Shown: piece after piece, positions 1-6,098 of the stretch
How positions within the stretch are numbered: position 1 is the first letter of the stretch
How the letters are laid out: every line of letters begins with the position of its first letter
Assembly: GCA_007116585.1 (NCBI GenBank)
Contig: SKIE01000149.1
Location: 1 to 7,072 of the forward strand
Origin: Wenzhouxiangella sp.
Lineage (GTDB): Bacteria > Pseudomonadota > Gammaproteobacteria > Xanthomonadales > Wenzhouxiangellaceae
Direction: 5' to 3'
DNA length: 7,072 nt
Position numbers and translations under genes: made by a program
Notes under the pieces: model-generated
Database searches by the model: none
What the model was told of the DNA's origin: nothing
The model's input: only the letters and a program-made list of their open reading frames with translations

Positions 1-269
1 ACCTCGCGCGAGGCCCAGACCAGTCCCTCCTCATCCCACACGGCAACAGCGTGGCCGCAGGCTCGGGCCAGAGTCAGGTTGTGCCTGCTGCGGGCGGTCA
101 GGCTCTTGCCCACATACACGCCGGGCTTCAGCATCGCCAGACGCAGATCAATCCGTTTCTTGTTGCCGACAACGGCCGGTCGGCCACGCACGGCCGCAAC
201 CAGCGCCAGCAGCAGCTTGGCATCAAATTCCCGGACCCGGGTTTCGCAGGGCAGGATCAGCGGACCCAT
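1..269 (-). CDS. Surface carbohydrate biosynthesis family protein, N-terminal part (cut by window edge)
   Basis: The reading frame is open from an ATG at 269 down to the left edge, giving 89 complete residues of an unfinished protein. The N-terminus begins MGPLILPCETRVREFDAKLL. It continues with an LALVAAVRG stretch, then VVGNKKRIDLR, then LKPGVYVGKSLTARS, then VAVWDEEGLVW near the edge. This order (LP.E...RE.DAKLLLA, a GVY..KS segment, then WDEEGL) matches what I recall of the family annotated as surface carbohydrate biosynthesis proteins, found in polysaccharide and LPS clusters. The biochemical role of that family is poorly defined; the C-terminal part, which is not visible, would be needed for more. 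The ATG lies 5 bases after the sulfotransferase stop, so the two genes are almost certainly one transcription unit. The start has only a weak ribosome binding site. Family call fairly confident from 89 residues; function inferred. Confidence 0.72.
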   Translation of the reverse strand, partial: MGPLILPCETRVREFDAKLLLALVAAVRGRPAVVGNKKRIDLRLAMLKPGVYVGKSLTARSRHNLTLARACGHAVAVWDEEGLVWASRE

Positions 270-274
270 CGGGC

Positions 275-1165
275 TCACTGCGCGAAACGGCTCAGCAAGT
301 CCGGCGCCAGGCGCTCGGCCACAAAGCCGTCAATCCGTTCCAGTTCCGCGTCGTTGAAGTAGTCCCGGTAGCCGCCTACCTTGCCGCGACGCACCTTGTA
401 GGAGTCGGGATCATCGACATTGGCCGCCTGCAGGCGGCTGTTCTGAAAGTAGTTTTCGCGCTCCTTGCGCTTCAGGGCAGCAAAGGAGGTGAATTCGACC
501 GCCGCGGCGATTTCATCGGCGCTGAATGCCTGGCCGAGGAACTCGAGTAGCCGCGCCATTTCAGCCTCGGTATCCGAGCGAAGGGTTTCGTAGTACAGGC
601 GATACACCCGCTCCCAGGCGGCCAACTCCTGGTGCCAGAAGTTCAGGTAGTCGCAGATGGCGGGCAGGCCCAGCGACGAGCGCATCACGAACGAAAACAT
701 CGAGTCTTCGCCCTCCACGTCGTAGAGCTCACGCTTGTAGGCGCTGGCGCGCCGTGTCGACTGGAAATACTCCGACACGGCGATGTCGCGCGGATCGCGC
801 AGCAGGAAGACTACCGGCATGCTTATGAGGCGGCCGCCGTGGCGCGGATGCTGCGCGAGCCGATCCAGATAGTGCCCGTGCGTCATGGCCACAACCGGGA
901 CCGCATCGGCCTGGCGATGGAAGTTGTCGTATTCCAGCAGCTGCTGCCCCGGCAGCCCGTGACGCTGCTGAAACAGCCGGGACAGCATCGCGCGCAGCCA
1001 GGTGCGACCGCTTTTCGCCCGGGATAACACCACCATGTCCGCGGCCAATACACGACGATTGTCCAACTGCGCGCGCAGTCGATGACGGAGCGCCTTGCGG
1101 CGCTGTTTTGGCAGCGGCGCAGTCAGCGCCCAGATGCCGGCCCGATACAGGCGAAGGCGATCCAT
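275..1165 (-). CDS. Sulfotransferase domain protein (PAPS-dependent)
   Basis: A 296-residue cytosolic-type sulfotransferase that would move sulfate from PAPS to a hydroxyl on an acceptor. The 5'-phosphosulfate loop is LSRAKSGRTWLRAML (residues 47-61, Lys51). MTHGH at 94-98 sits where the family has its KTH motif, making His96 the candidate catalytic base. The 3'-phosphate site is VVFLLRDPRDIAVSEYF (118-134), with Arg126 and Ser131. A YYETLRSD segment (191-198) and the C-terminal RRGKVGGYRDYF (259-270), equivalent to the RKGxxGxWxxxF PAPS loop, complete the fold. The length is normal for the family and no key element is missing. No signal peptide or membrane segment is evident; the N-terminus is Arg-rich. 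The ATG at 1165 is preceded by AGAGGG at good spacing. The acceptor is unknown. The adjacent surface carbohydrate gene favours a glycan, but a lipid made by the divergent operon is also possible. Eukaryotic-style carbohydrate or aryl sulfotransferases cannot be told apart here. Confidence 0.9.
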   Translation of the reverse strand: MDRLRLYRAGIWALTAPLPKQRRKALRHRLRAQLDNRRVLAADMVVLSRAKSGRTWLRAMLSRLFQQRHGLPGQQLLEYDNFHRQADAVPVVAMTHGHYLDRLAQHPRHGGRLISMPVVFLLRDPRDIAVSEYFQSTRRASAYKRELYDVEGEDSMFSFVMRSSLGLPAICDYLNFWHQELAAWERVYRLYYETLRSDTEAEMARLLEFLGQAFSADEIAAAVEFTSFAALKRKERENYFQNSRLQAANVDDPDSYKVRRGKVGGYRDYFNDAELERIDGFVAERLAPDLLSRFAQ

Positions 1166-1170
1166 GCAGT

Positions 1171-1176
1171 CCCTCT
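1171..1176 (-). promoter_or_regulatory. Ribosome binding site of the sulfotransferase gene
   Basis: On the minus strand the sequence reads AGAGGG, 5 bases before the ATG at 1165. It is a good anti-Shine-Dalgarno match and supports this start codon. Confidence 0.7.
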
Positions 1177-1189
1177 AAAAGTTCGGAGC

Positions 1190-1206
1190 AATGACAAACC
1201 GTCATT
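1190..1206. repeat. Inverted repeat AATGAC-N5-GTCATT (candidate operator)
   Basis: Perfect 6-base arms are separated by AAACC, for 17 bases in total. It sits 25-41 bases upstream of the sulfotransferase start and overlaps the downstream edge of the leftward TAAAAT box, so a protein bound here would block leftward transcription. The size and spacing suit a dimeric helix-turn-helix regulator. No known regulator consensus is recognised. Function is inferred. Confidence 0.4.
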
Positions 1207-1209
1207 TTA
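1204..1209 (-). promoter_or_regulatory. Possible -10 box (TAAAAT) for leftward transcription
   Basis: The minus strand reads TAAAAT, which is 5 of 6 bases of the sigma-70 -10 consensus, about 39 bases upstream of the sulfotransferase ATG. No convincing -35 element lies 16-18 bases further upstream (CTACTG at 17-base spacing), so the promoter is weak, activator-dependent or not real. Confidence 0.35.
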
Positions 1210-1230
1210 GGGCATCCAATGATGCGCAGT

Positions 1231-1263
1231 AGCCCCGTGACGGGCAAAAGCCCCGACGCGGGG
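1231..1263. repeat. Two tandem GC hairpins between the divergent promoters
   Basis: AGCCCCGTGACGGG (1231-1244) and AGCCCCGACGCGGGG (1249-1263) are imperfect copies of each other, separated by CAAA. Each folds into a short stem: CCCG-TGA-CGGG, and CCCCG-ACG-CGGGG. The first CCCCG could also pair with the last CGGGG, giving an alternative structure. On the minus strand the stronger hairpin is followed by CTTTTG, resembling a weak terminator, but no minus-strand gene ends nearby. The element lies between the two candidate -10 boxes, so it would not be in the transcripts those boxes produce. Role unknown. Confidence 0.4.
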
Positions 1264-1265
1264 TC

Positions 1266-1282
1266 ATGCCAATTCCTGGCAT
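1266..1282. repeat. Inverted repeat ATGCCA-N5-TGGCAT (candidate operator of the lipid operon)
   Basis: Perfect 6-base arms flank ATTCC. The dyad occupies the -35 region of the TATAAT promoter, where a bound dimer would compete with RNA polymerase. It has the same 6-5-6 geometry as the dyad at 1190-1206 but a different arm sequence, so two different regulators are more likely than one. I do not recognise it as a FadR, FabR or PsrA site. Regulatory role inferred from position. Confidence 0.45.
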
Positions 1283-1292
1283 ATTCAACGGG

Positions 1293-1298
1293 TATAAT
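1293..1298 (+). promoter_or_regulatory. -10 box TATAAT of the desaturase/lipid operon promoter
   Basis: A perfect sigma-70 -10 hexamer, 38 bases before the first desaturase ATG. The -35 position is poor (CAATTC at 17-base spacing) and is covered by the inverted repeat at 1266-1282. A consensus -10 with a weak, dyad-covered -35 suggests a regulated promoter. It would give a short leader of about 30 bases. Confidence 0.6.
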
Positions 1299-1335
1299 CC
1301 GGTGTTTATCCTTTTGATCTAGCAGCCGAGAGACC

Positions 1336-2409
1336 ATGATGGACGCCGTTGCCCAGAAACAGTGGATTCGCGAGGCGCATAAGCAAGTCGAGGATCTGTT
1401 TACGCGCAGCGCTTCGACGTACTGGCTCGATCTGCTGCTGAGCGCCGCCGTGGCATGGACGGCGACGGTGGTGTATTTCACCCAGCCGGCCTGGTCGCTG
1501 GCCCAGATACTCGGCCTGATCATTGCCGGCGTTGCCTTCTACCGTGCCGGTACTTTCATGCACGAAATCATTCACATGGCGCGCGGTGAGCTGAACGGAT
1601 TCAAGCGGGCCTGGAATGTGCTGGTCGGTATTCCGCTGCTGATGCCCTGGATTCTGTACCGCAACCACATCGAGCATCACTCGCGAGCGCATTTCGGTAC
1701 CCCGCGCGACGGCGAATACCTGCCCCTGGCCGCCTCGCCACTGCGCGAGACGATCCGCTACATGCTGCAGATCCCGGTGCTGTCGCTGCTCGCACTGCTG
1801 CGCTTTGGCGTGGCCGGTCCGTTGTCGCAGCTTCATCCGCGCCTGCGCACATGGTTGCTCACCAAAGGCTCAGCCTACGTATCCAATCCCTACTACGAGA
1901 AAGCCTTTCCGCAAAAAGAGCGACGTCACCTGCTGATCGTCGAGTGGCTGACTTTTGCCTGGGTGGCTTTCTGGGTCGCCATGACGGTATTCGGTCCGGT
2001 CGAGCTTATCCACTGGCTGATGGCCTGGGTCCTGCACGCCTGGACCCTGGGGCTGAACTGGGTCCGTAACCTCGCCGCTCACAGCTATTCGCGGCGCGGC
2101 GAGGCCATGTCGCATCTGGAACAGCTGGAAGACTCGGTCAACATCACCGGTCAGACCTGGCTGACCGTGTGGCTGTTCCCGGTCGGCCTGCGCTACCACG
2201 CTCTGCACCATCTGTTTCCGGGCCTGCCGTACCACAACATGGGCGAAGCGCACCGACGACTGATATCGCATTTCGGGCCAGACTCACCCTACGCCTCGGC
2301 CTGCCACGACAATTATTTCCGCGTCGTGGCAACCTTGTTCCGACGCGCCTCAGCGGTGGCACCGGATGACTCGGCCATTTCGACCTGGCGGGCGAGCCGC
2401 GCGACCTGA
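1336..2409 (+). CDS. Membrane-bound fatty acid desaturase
   Basis: A 357-residue integral-membrane di-iron desaturase expected to introduce a double bond (or hydroxyl) into an acyl chain of a lipid or thioester. The three histidine boxes of the family are present: HEIIH (76-80), HIEHH (111-115, with His119 after it) and HALHH (288-292). An extra conserved-looking His lies in RNLAAHSYSRRGEAM (244-258), a segment I recall from this desaturase subgroup. Hydrophobic segments are around residues 32-50, 55-73, 94-107, 144-160, 200-220 and 224-241, consistent with four or more transmembrane helices. ATG codons occur at 1336 and 1339; GAGAG at 1328-1332 is better spaced for the second, so the protein may begin one residue later. 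The gene is the first of the rightward operon and is followed by a 46-base gap. It probably supplies or edits the unsaturated chain of the lipid made by the downstream genes. Regiospecificity and substrate cannot be read from the sequence. Confidence 0.9.
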   Translation: MMDAVAQKQWIREAHKQVEDLFTRSASTYWLDLLLSAAVAWTATVVYFTQPAWSLAQILGLIIAGVAFYRAGTFMHEIIHMARGELNGFKRAWNVLVGIPLLMPWILYRNHIEHHSRAHFGTPRDGEYLPLAASPLRETIRYMLQIPVLSLLALLRFGVAGPLSQLHPRLRTWLLTKGSAYVSNPYYEKAFPQKERRHLLIVEWLTFAWVAFWVAMTVFGPVELIHWLMAWVLHAWTLGLNWVRNLAAHSYSRRGEAMSHLEQLEDSVNITGQTWLTVWLFPVGLRYHALHHLFPGLPYHNMGEAHRRLISHFGPDSPYASACHDNYFRVVATLFRRASAVAPDDSAISTWRASRAT

Positions 2410-2440
2410 GCCCGACGCCCTGTCTTCAGGCCGGGCAAGC

Positions 2441-2446
2441 AGAGGA
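2441..2446 (+). promoter_or_regulatory. Ribosome binding site deciding the lipid kinase start
   Basis: AGAGGA, 9 bases before the ATG at 2456. The reading frame is open further upstream to an ATG at 2366 inside the desaturase, but that one has no such site and would add 30 Arg/Pro-rich residues, so 2456 is chosen. The ten-base string AGAGGACACG recurs exactly at 7025-7034 before the last gene. Confidence 0.65.
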
Positions 2447-2455
2447 CACGTCTCA

Positions 2456-3460
2456 ATGACGACAGCTCAAGCCGCCCGAGCCACGATGGCGGCGTCTTCG
2501 CTGGAGGCACTCTCTGGCACCGCCGTTCTGGTCAACCCGCGCAGTTTCCGGCTGGGCCAGCGCTCGCGCCTGGCCGAAATCGAGCGCCGTGCCGAGCAGC
2601 ATGATGTACCCGTGCACGTGGTCGAAGGACCCGGCGACATTGCAGAGGTGCTTGAGCCGACCGGTGCTGACGCGCTTGAGCAGATGATTGTTATTGGCGG
2701 CGATGGCACGGTGCAGGCTCTGGTCAGTCTGCTCGCCGCCCAGCCGGCCCCCAGCCGGCCTCGTCTGCTGGTCCTTGGCGGCGGCCGGACCAACTTTACG
2801 GCGCGTGACCTGAATACGCACACGCGGCTCGACACTCTGTTGGCGCGCGCGCTGCGCGGCGGTCACCACTGGCACGAGGTCTCGCGGCCGCTCCTGTCGC
2901 TCCAGCAGGACGACATGAAACAGCCCCTGTACGGGTTCTTTGTCGCCGCGGCACTGGTCGACCACGTGATTCGTGATTGCCACAACTATCGATCGCGCCA
3001 TCGCGACTGGCTGCGGACAGGGCACTTGTCGTCCATGGTCCGGGTTATTCAACTAGGCGCCCTTGGTCTGATCGGAAGATCGGATTTCCACCCACCGCTG
3101 ATGTCGATTGACGCTGAAGGGCTCGGACAGCTTGAAGCGCCAACGCGAATTCTCATTGCCAGTTCTCTTGCACACGCCGACGGCTGGCTGGATCCTTACG
3201 CAGGCAGAGGCAACGGCGGTGTGCGCATCACCGCCGTCAGCGCGGCAGCGCGCGGATTCTGGCGCAATCTTCCAAGCCTGCTGCGCGGTCGCTTCGATCC
3301 CTGCATGCAGCCCTCGGCTGGCTATCTGAGCGGCCGCACGTCCAGCGCCAGGCTGCGCGGCTTGAGTTCGGTGTGCATTGATGGCCAGGAGTTCAGCCTT
3401 GACCCGATGCGGGACACCACGCTGCAAGCTGGCACCGAAATCAAATTTTTAGCGCCATGA
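2456..3460 (+). CDS. Diacylglycerol/lipid kinase family protein
   Basis: A 334-residue protein of the DAG kinase catalytic family, expected to phosphorylate a diacylglycerol-like lipid with ATP at the inner membrane to give phosphatidate or an analogue. After a short N-terminal extension (1-20) comes AVLVNPRS (23-30), the usual first beta strand and NP motif. MIVIGGDGTVQALV (77-90) contains the diagnostic nucleotide-binding GGDGT. LVLGGGRTNFTARDL (105-119) replaces the family's usual (P)xGTxN..A..L, with Arg111 in place of Thr. The C-terminal half is the expected beta domain, with a late VCIDGQEF (306-313). The family also includes sphingosine and other lipid kinases and YegS-like proteins, so the acceptor is not certain. 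The next gene is a CTP:phosphatidate-type enzyme that would consume the product, which favours a phosphatidate-forming role. The stop overlaps the next start (ATGA). No transmembrane segment is obvious, so membrane contact would be peripheral. Confidence 0.82.
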   Translation: MTTAQAARATMAASSLEALSGTAVLVNPRSFRLGQRSRLAEIERRAEQHDVPVHVVEGPGDIAEVLEPTGADALEQMIVIGGDGTVQALVSLLAAQPAPSRPRLLVLGGGRTNFTARDLNTHTRLDTLLARALRGGHHWHEVSRPLLSLQQDDMKQPLYGFFVAAALVDHVIRDCHNYRSRHRDWLRTGHLSSMVRVIQLGALGLIGRSDFHPPLMSIDAEGLGQLEAPTRILIASSLAHADGWLDPYAGRGNGGVRITAVSAAARGFWRNLPSLLRGRFDPCMQPSAGYLSGRTSSARLRGLSSVCIDGQEFSLDPMRDTTLQAGTEIKFLAP

Positions 3461-4383
3461 GCAGCTTGTCCGAGCTGATCCAGCGCGATCTTGAGCAGCC
3501 GCCGCCGGCAGACCTGGACGGCCTGATGGCGGCATTGCGCCAGCGCTACGGGGCCAGCCTACGCGCGATTGTGGTCTATGGTTCCTGCCGTCGCGACGTC
3601 AATGTGCATGAAGGCCTGGTCGATCTGCTCGTTCTGGTCGATCGGTATCGCAATATTCATCCCTGGCCGGTGGCAATAGCCAACAAGTTGCTGCCGCCCA
3701 ATGTGTATTTCCTTCAGACTCGGGAAGAGTCCCCGGTGCGATGCAAGTACGCCGTGATCACCCTCAATCAGTTCGCCCGGCGCTGCCATAGCCGCAGCGA
3801 TCACTACTTCTGGGCCCGCTTCACCCAACCCTGTCGGCTACTCTGGGCGGCCGAGCCATCCACACTAGCCGGTGAGCTGGCCGAAAGCCGTGCGCGGGCC
3901 GCGCGTTCATTCTGCCGCCGCGTCGCGCCACTGTGCACAGACCCGACCGATGCGGCCGGTTTCTGGGAACAGGCCCTCGCGATGACCTACCGCTGTGAAC
4001 TGCGACCCGAGCCCCCCGGCAATGCGCGCCGCCTAATCGGCGCCGATCCCGAATACTGGCAGTCCCTGACCCGCGCACTGGCCGAGCAACCCGACAGCCA
4101 CCTGGTGGCAGAAGGCCGAGGCTGGCGCGGGCAGGCAAACGGCTGGCAACGCTGGTTGACCGCTGCCAGCTGGCGCCTGCGCCAGATCAGCGGAAAGTCT
4201 TTGAATCTGCTGCGTCTGTTCAAGGCGGCCGGCACGTTCAGTAACGGCATCGACTACGTCACCTGGAAAGTTGAACGTCACAGCGGCGTTCGGTTGGAGC
4301 CAACCGAGCGCATGCGCCGACACCCGCGCCTGGCAGCCTGGGGACTGGCGTGGAAGCTTTGGCGTCAGGGTGGATTCCGATGA
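3457..4383 (+). CDS. Tam41-type phosphatidate cytidylyltransferase (CDP-diacylglycerol synthase)
   Basis: A 308-residue protein I assign to the Tam41 family: peripheral nucleotidyltransferase-fold enzymes, unrelated to CdsA, that make CDP-diacylglycerol from CTP and phosphatidate. The family is best known from the mitochondrial matrix side, where it feeds cardiolipin synthesis, and also occurs in some bacteria. Visible landmarks match my memory of human TAMM41 in order: IVVYGS (38-43) for FGS; VDLLVLVD (55-62) for LDFVFTVD; CKYAVIT (97-102) for KYGVIST; YFWARFTQPCRLL (117-129) for LYIAGRLQKP; EQALAMTYRCELR (171-183) for the IAGLSYSGDFR region; and FKAAGTFSNGIDYVTWK (255-271) for FTAGKSFGNP. 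The Gly-Ser and Asp56 fit the metal and nucleotide site of the fold. It overlaps the lipid kinase by 4 bases and the exporter by 4 bases, so kinase and cytidylyltransferase look like consecutive steps. The start rests on the ATGA overlap; its ribosome binding site is weak. A different lipid phosphate substrate is possible. Confidence 0.78.
   Translation: MSSLSELIQRDLEQPPPADLDGLMAALRQRYGASLRAIVVYGSCRRDVNVHEGLVDLLVLVDRYRNIHPWPVAIANKLLPPNVYFLQTREESPVRCKYAVITLNQFARRCHSRSDHYFWARFTQPCRLLWAAEPSTLAGELAESRARAARSFCRRVAPLCTDPTDAAGFWEQALAMTYRCELRPEPPGNARRLIGADPEYWQSLTRALAEQPDSHLVAEGRGWRGQANGWQRWLTAASWRLRQISGKSLNLLRLFKAAGTFSNGIDYVTWKVERHSGVRLEPTERMRRHPRLAAWGLAWKLWRQGGFR
4367..4373 (+). promoter_or_regulatory. 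Ribosome binding site deciding the ABC exporter start
   Basis: AGGGTGG, 6 bases before the ATG at 4380. It supports 4380 over the in-frame ATG at 4350, which lies inside the upstream gene and would add ten residues. Confidence 0.6.
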
Positions 4384-6098
4384 CTGAAAACCCCAAGGCG
4401 CGTCAGGGCGCGCTGGCCATGCTGGCCAATTTTGCCCGCGCTTATCCCGGGCGCACAGCACTGGCGCTGCTTGCCCTGGTCGTGGCCGGCGTGCTTGACG
4501 GGCTGGGACTTTCGCTGCTGCTGTCAATGCTCAATCTGGCCACCGGGGTGGAGGACGACCCGTCGCTGCCGGAGCAAATTGCGCTGGACGTGGTCGACCG
4601 GCTCGGCCTGGAACCCACCCTCACAACCCTGCTCGGTCTGGGTGTTGCCATGATTGCGGTCAAGGCTTGCATCGTGCTGCTGGCCAATCGCCAGGTCGGC
4701 TACACCGTCGCCCACGTTGCCACCGATTTGCGCCTGAACCTGGTGCGCGCGGTGATGGGAAGCCGCTGGCGCTATTACCTGTCGCAGCCGGTCGGCAAAC
4801 TGTCCAACGCCATGGCCACCGAAGCGCACCGGGCCTCTGAGGGCTTTTACCACGGCGCGGTCATGGCCACCCAGGCGATCAGCGCCATTATCTATGCGGG
4901 TCTCGCCCTCCTGATTTCCTGGCAGGCCAGCCTGATCGCCCTGCTCTTCGGCGGTTTTCTGCTCGGGCTGCTCCACTTCCTGATTCGAATGGCGGGCGGA
5001 GCCGGACGGCGCCAGACCGGCCTGCTCAAGTCCCTGCTGTCAGCCATGACCGACCAATTGGGCGCGGTCAAGCCATTGAAAGCCATGGGGCGCGAGGATC
5101 ACGTTGATGACATGCTGTCCAACCAGACCCGGCAGCTCAAAAAAGCACTGAAGAATCAGGTGTTTGCCAAAGCGGCCCTGATTGCACTGCAAGAACCGAT
5201 GCTCGCCATCCTGGTCGGCGTCGGCTTCTTCTTTTTTCTGGTCCAGATGAACATGCCGATGGCTACGGTCATGATCATGATTTTCCTGATCGCGCGCGCC
5301 GTCAACCACCTGGCCAAAGGACAGCGCGCCCTGCAGCACATGGCGCTGAGTGAAAGCGCATATTGGTCCCTGACCGCCACCATTGACGAAGCCCGCGCGC
5401 AAACCGAGCCGGCACGCGGCTTCCGCAAGCCGTCGCTGGACCATCAGATCCGGTTTCGGTCGGTCAGTTTTCGCTACGAATCACGCCAGGTTCTTAAAGA
5501 ACTGGACCTGAGCCTGCCGGCAGGCCGTTTAAGCGTGGTCGCCGGTCCGTCAGGCTCGGGCAAGACCACCTTGATTGACCTCGTCGCCGCCCTGCTGCAT
5601 CCCGACAGCGGGCGCATCGAAATCGACGGCGTGGACCTGACCGAAATCGACCACCGGCGCTGGCGCCGGATGATTGGCTACGTGCCGCAGGATCCGCTGC
5701 TGATCAACGACAGCGTGCTGCGAAACCTCACCCTGGGCGACCCTGACCTGGACGCGGAGGACGCTGAACGGGCGCTGCGCATGGCGGATGCCTGGGAGTT
5801 CATCAAGGCGCTGCCGCAGGGCCTCGAGACCAGCCTGGGCGAGCGTGGCGGCCGGTTATCCGGCGGCCAGCGCCAGCGCCTGGCAATTGCCCGAGCCCTG
5901 ATTCATCAGCCGGCCCTATTGATTCTTGACGAAGCGACGAGCAACCTCGATGCCGAGGCCGAAGCGGCCGTCATCGCCACCGTCAGCCAGCTGAAGGGCA
6001 AACTGACCATGCTCGCCGTCAGCCACGACGAGGCGCTGGTCGAGGCGGCCGATGTCGTGATCCGTCTGCGCGACGGGCTGATCGAGCAGGCATGCTGA
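4380..6098 (+). CDS. ABC exporter half-transporter, fused membrane and ATPase domains (MsbA-like lipid flippase candidate)
   Basis: A 572-residue half-transporter that would work as a homodimer in the inner membrane. The membrane domain covers roughly residues 1-335, with hydrophobic segments near 26-52, 82-103, 160-181, 183-204, 264-288 and 292-307, six as expected. The ATPase domain (about 357-572) is complete: Walker A GPSGSGKT (389-396), Q-loop YVPQD (Gln437), signature LSGGQ (493-497), Walker B LLILDE (513-518, Glu518 present) and switch His549. It should therefore hydrolyse ATP. Type IV exporters of this shape move lipids, glycolipids, peptides or drugs. The position between a CDP-lipid enzyme and a lipid acyltransferase favours a lipid cargo. 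There is no N-terminal peptidase domain, which argues against bacteriocin export. The ATG overlaps the upstream stop as ATGA and has a good ribosome binding site. The cargo is an inference from context; the transporter class is certain. Confidence 0.88.
   Translation: MTENPKARQGALAMLANFARAYPGRTALALLALVVAGVLDGLGLSLLLSMLNLATGVEDDPSLPEQIALDVVDRLGLEPTLTTLLGLGVAMIAVKACIVLLANRQVGYTVAHVATDLRLNLVRAVMGSRWRYYLSQPVGKLSNAMATEAHRASEGFYHGAVMATQAISAIIYAGLALLISWQASLIALLFGGFLLGLLHFLIRMAGGAGRRQTGLLKSLLSAMTDQLGAVKPLKAMGREDHVDDMLSNQTRQLKKALKNQVFAKAALIALQEPMLAILVGVGFFFFLVQMNMPMATVMIMIFLIARAVNHLAKGQRALQHMALSESAYWSLTATIDEARAQTEPARGFRKPSLDHQIRFRSVSFRYESRQVLKELDLSLPAGRLSVVAGPSGSGKTTLIDLVAALLHPDSGRIEIDGVDLTEIDHRRWRRMIGYVPQDPLLINDSVLRNLTLGDPDLDAEDAERALRMADAWEFIKALPQGLETSLGERGGRLSGGQRQRLAIARALIHQPALLILDEATSNLDAEAEAAVIATVSQLKGKLTMLAVSHDEALVEAADVVIRLRDGLIEQAC

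Noticed and set aside
1231..1263. Rho-independent terminator on the minus strand (hairpin followed by CTTTTG)
   Set aside because: The T run is only four bases and no minus-strand gene ends upstream of it. A structural or regulatory dyad is the safer reading.
729..1523. Long minus-strand open frame (264 codons) spanning the sulfotransferase and the divergent promoter region
   Set aside because: It overlaps two well-supported genes and the promoter region, has a low-complexity Ala/Arg/Ser-rich translation and no recognisable motif. It is a GC-driven shadow frame.
1306..1836. Minus-strand open frame of 176 codons inside the desaturase
   Set aside because: It is antisense to the desaturase, whose histidine boxes are intact. 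The translation is Gln/Arg/His-rich and matches no family.
3619..3642. Cytidylyltransferase judged inactive because the second Asp of a classical DxD motif is missing (VDLLVLVD)
   Set aside because: As I recall, Tam41 proteins themselves have the pattern LDFVFTVD here, so the spacing is a family trait and not a sign of decay.
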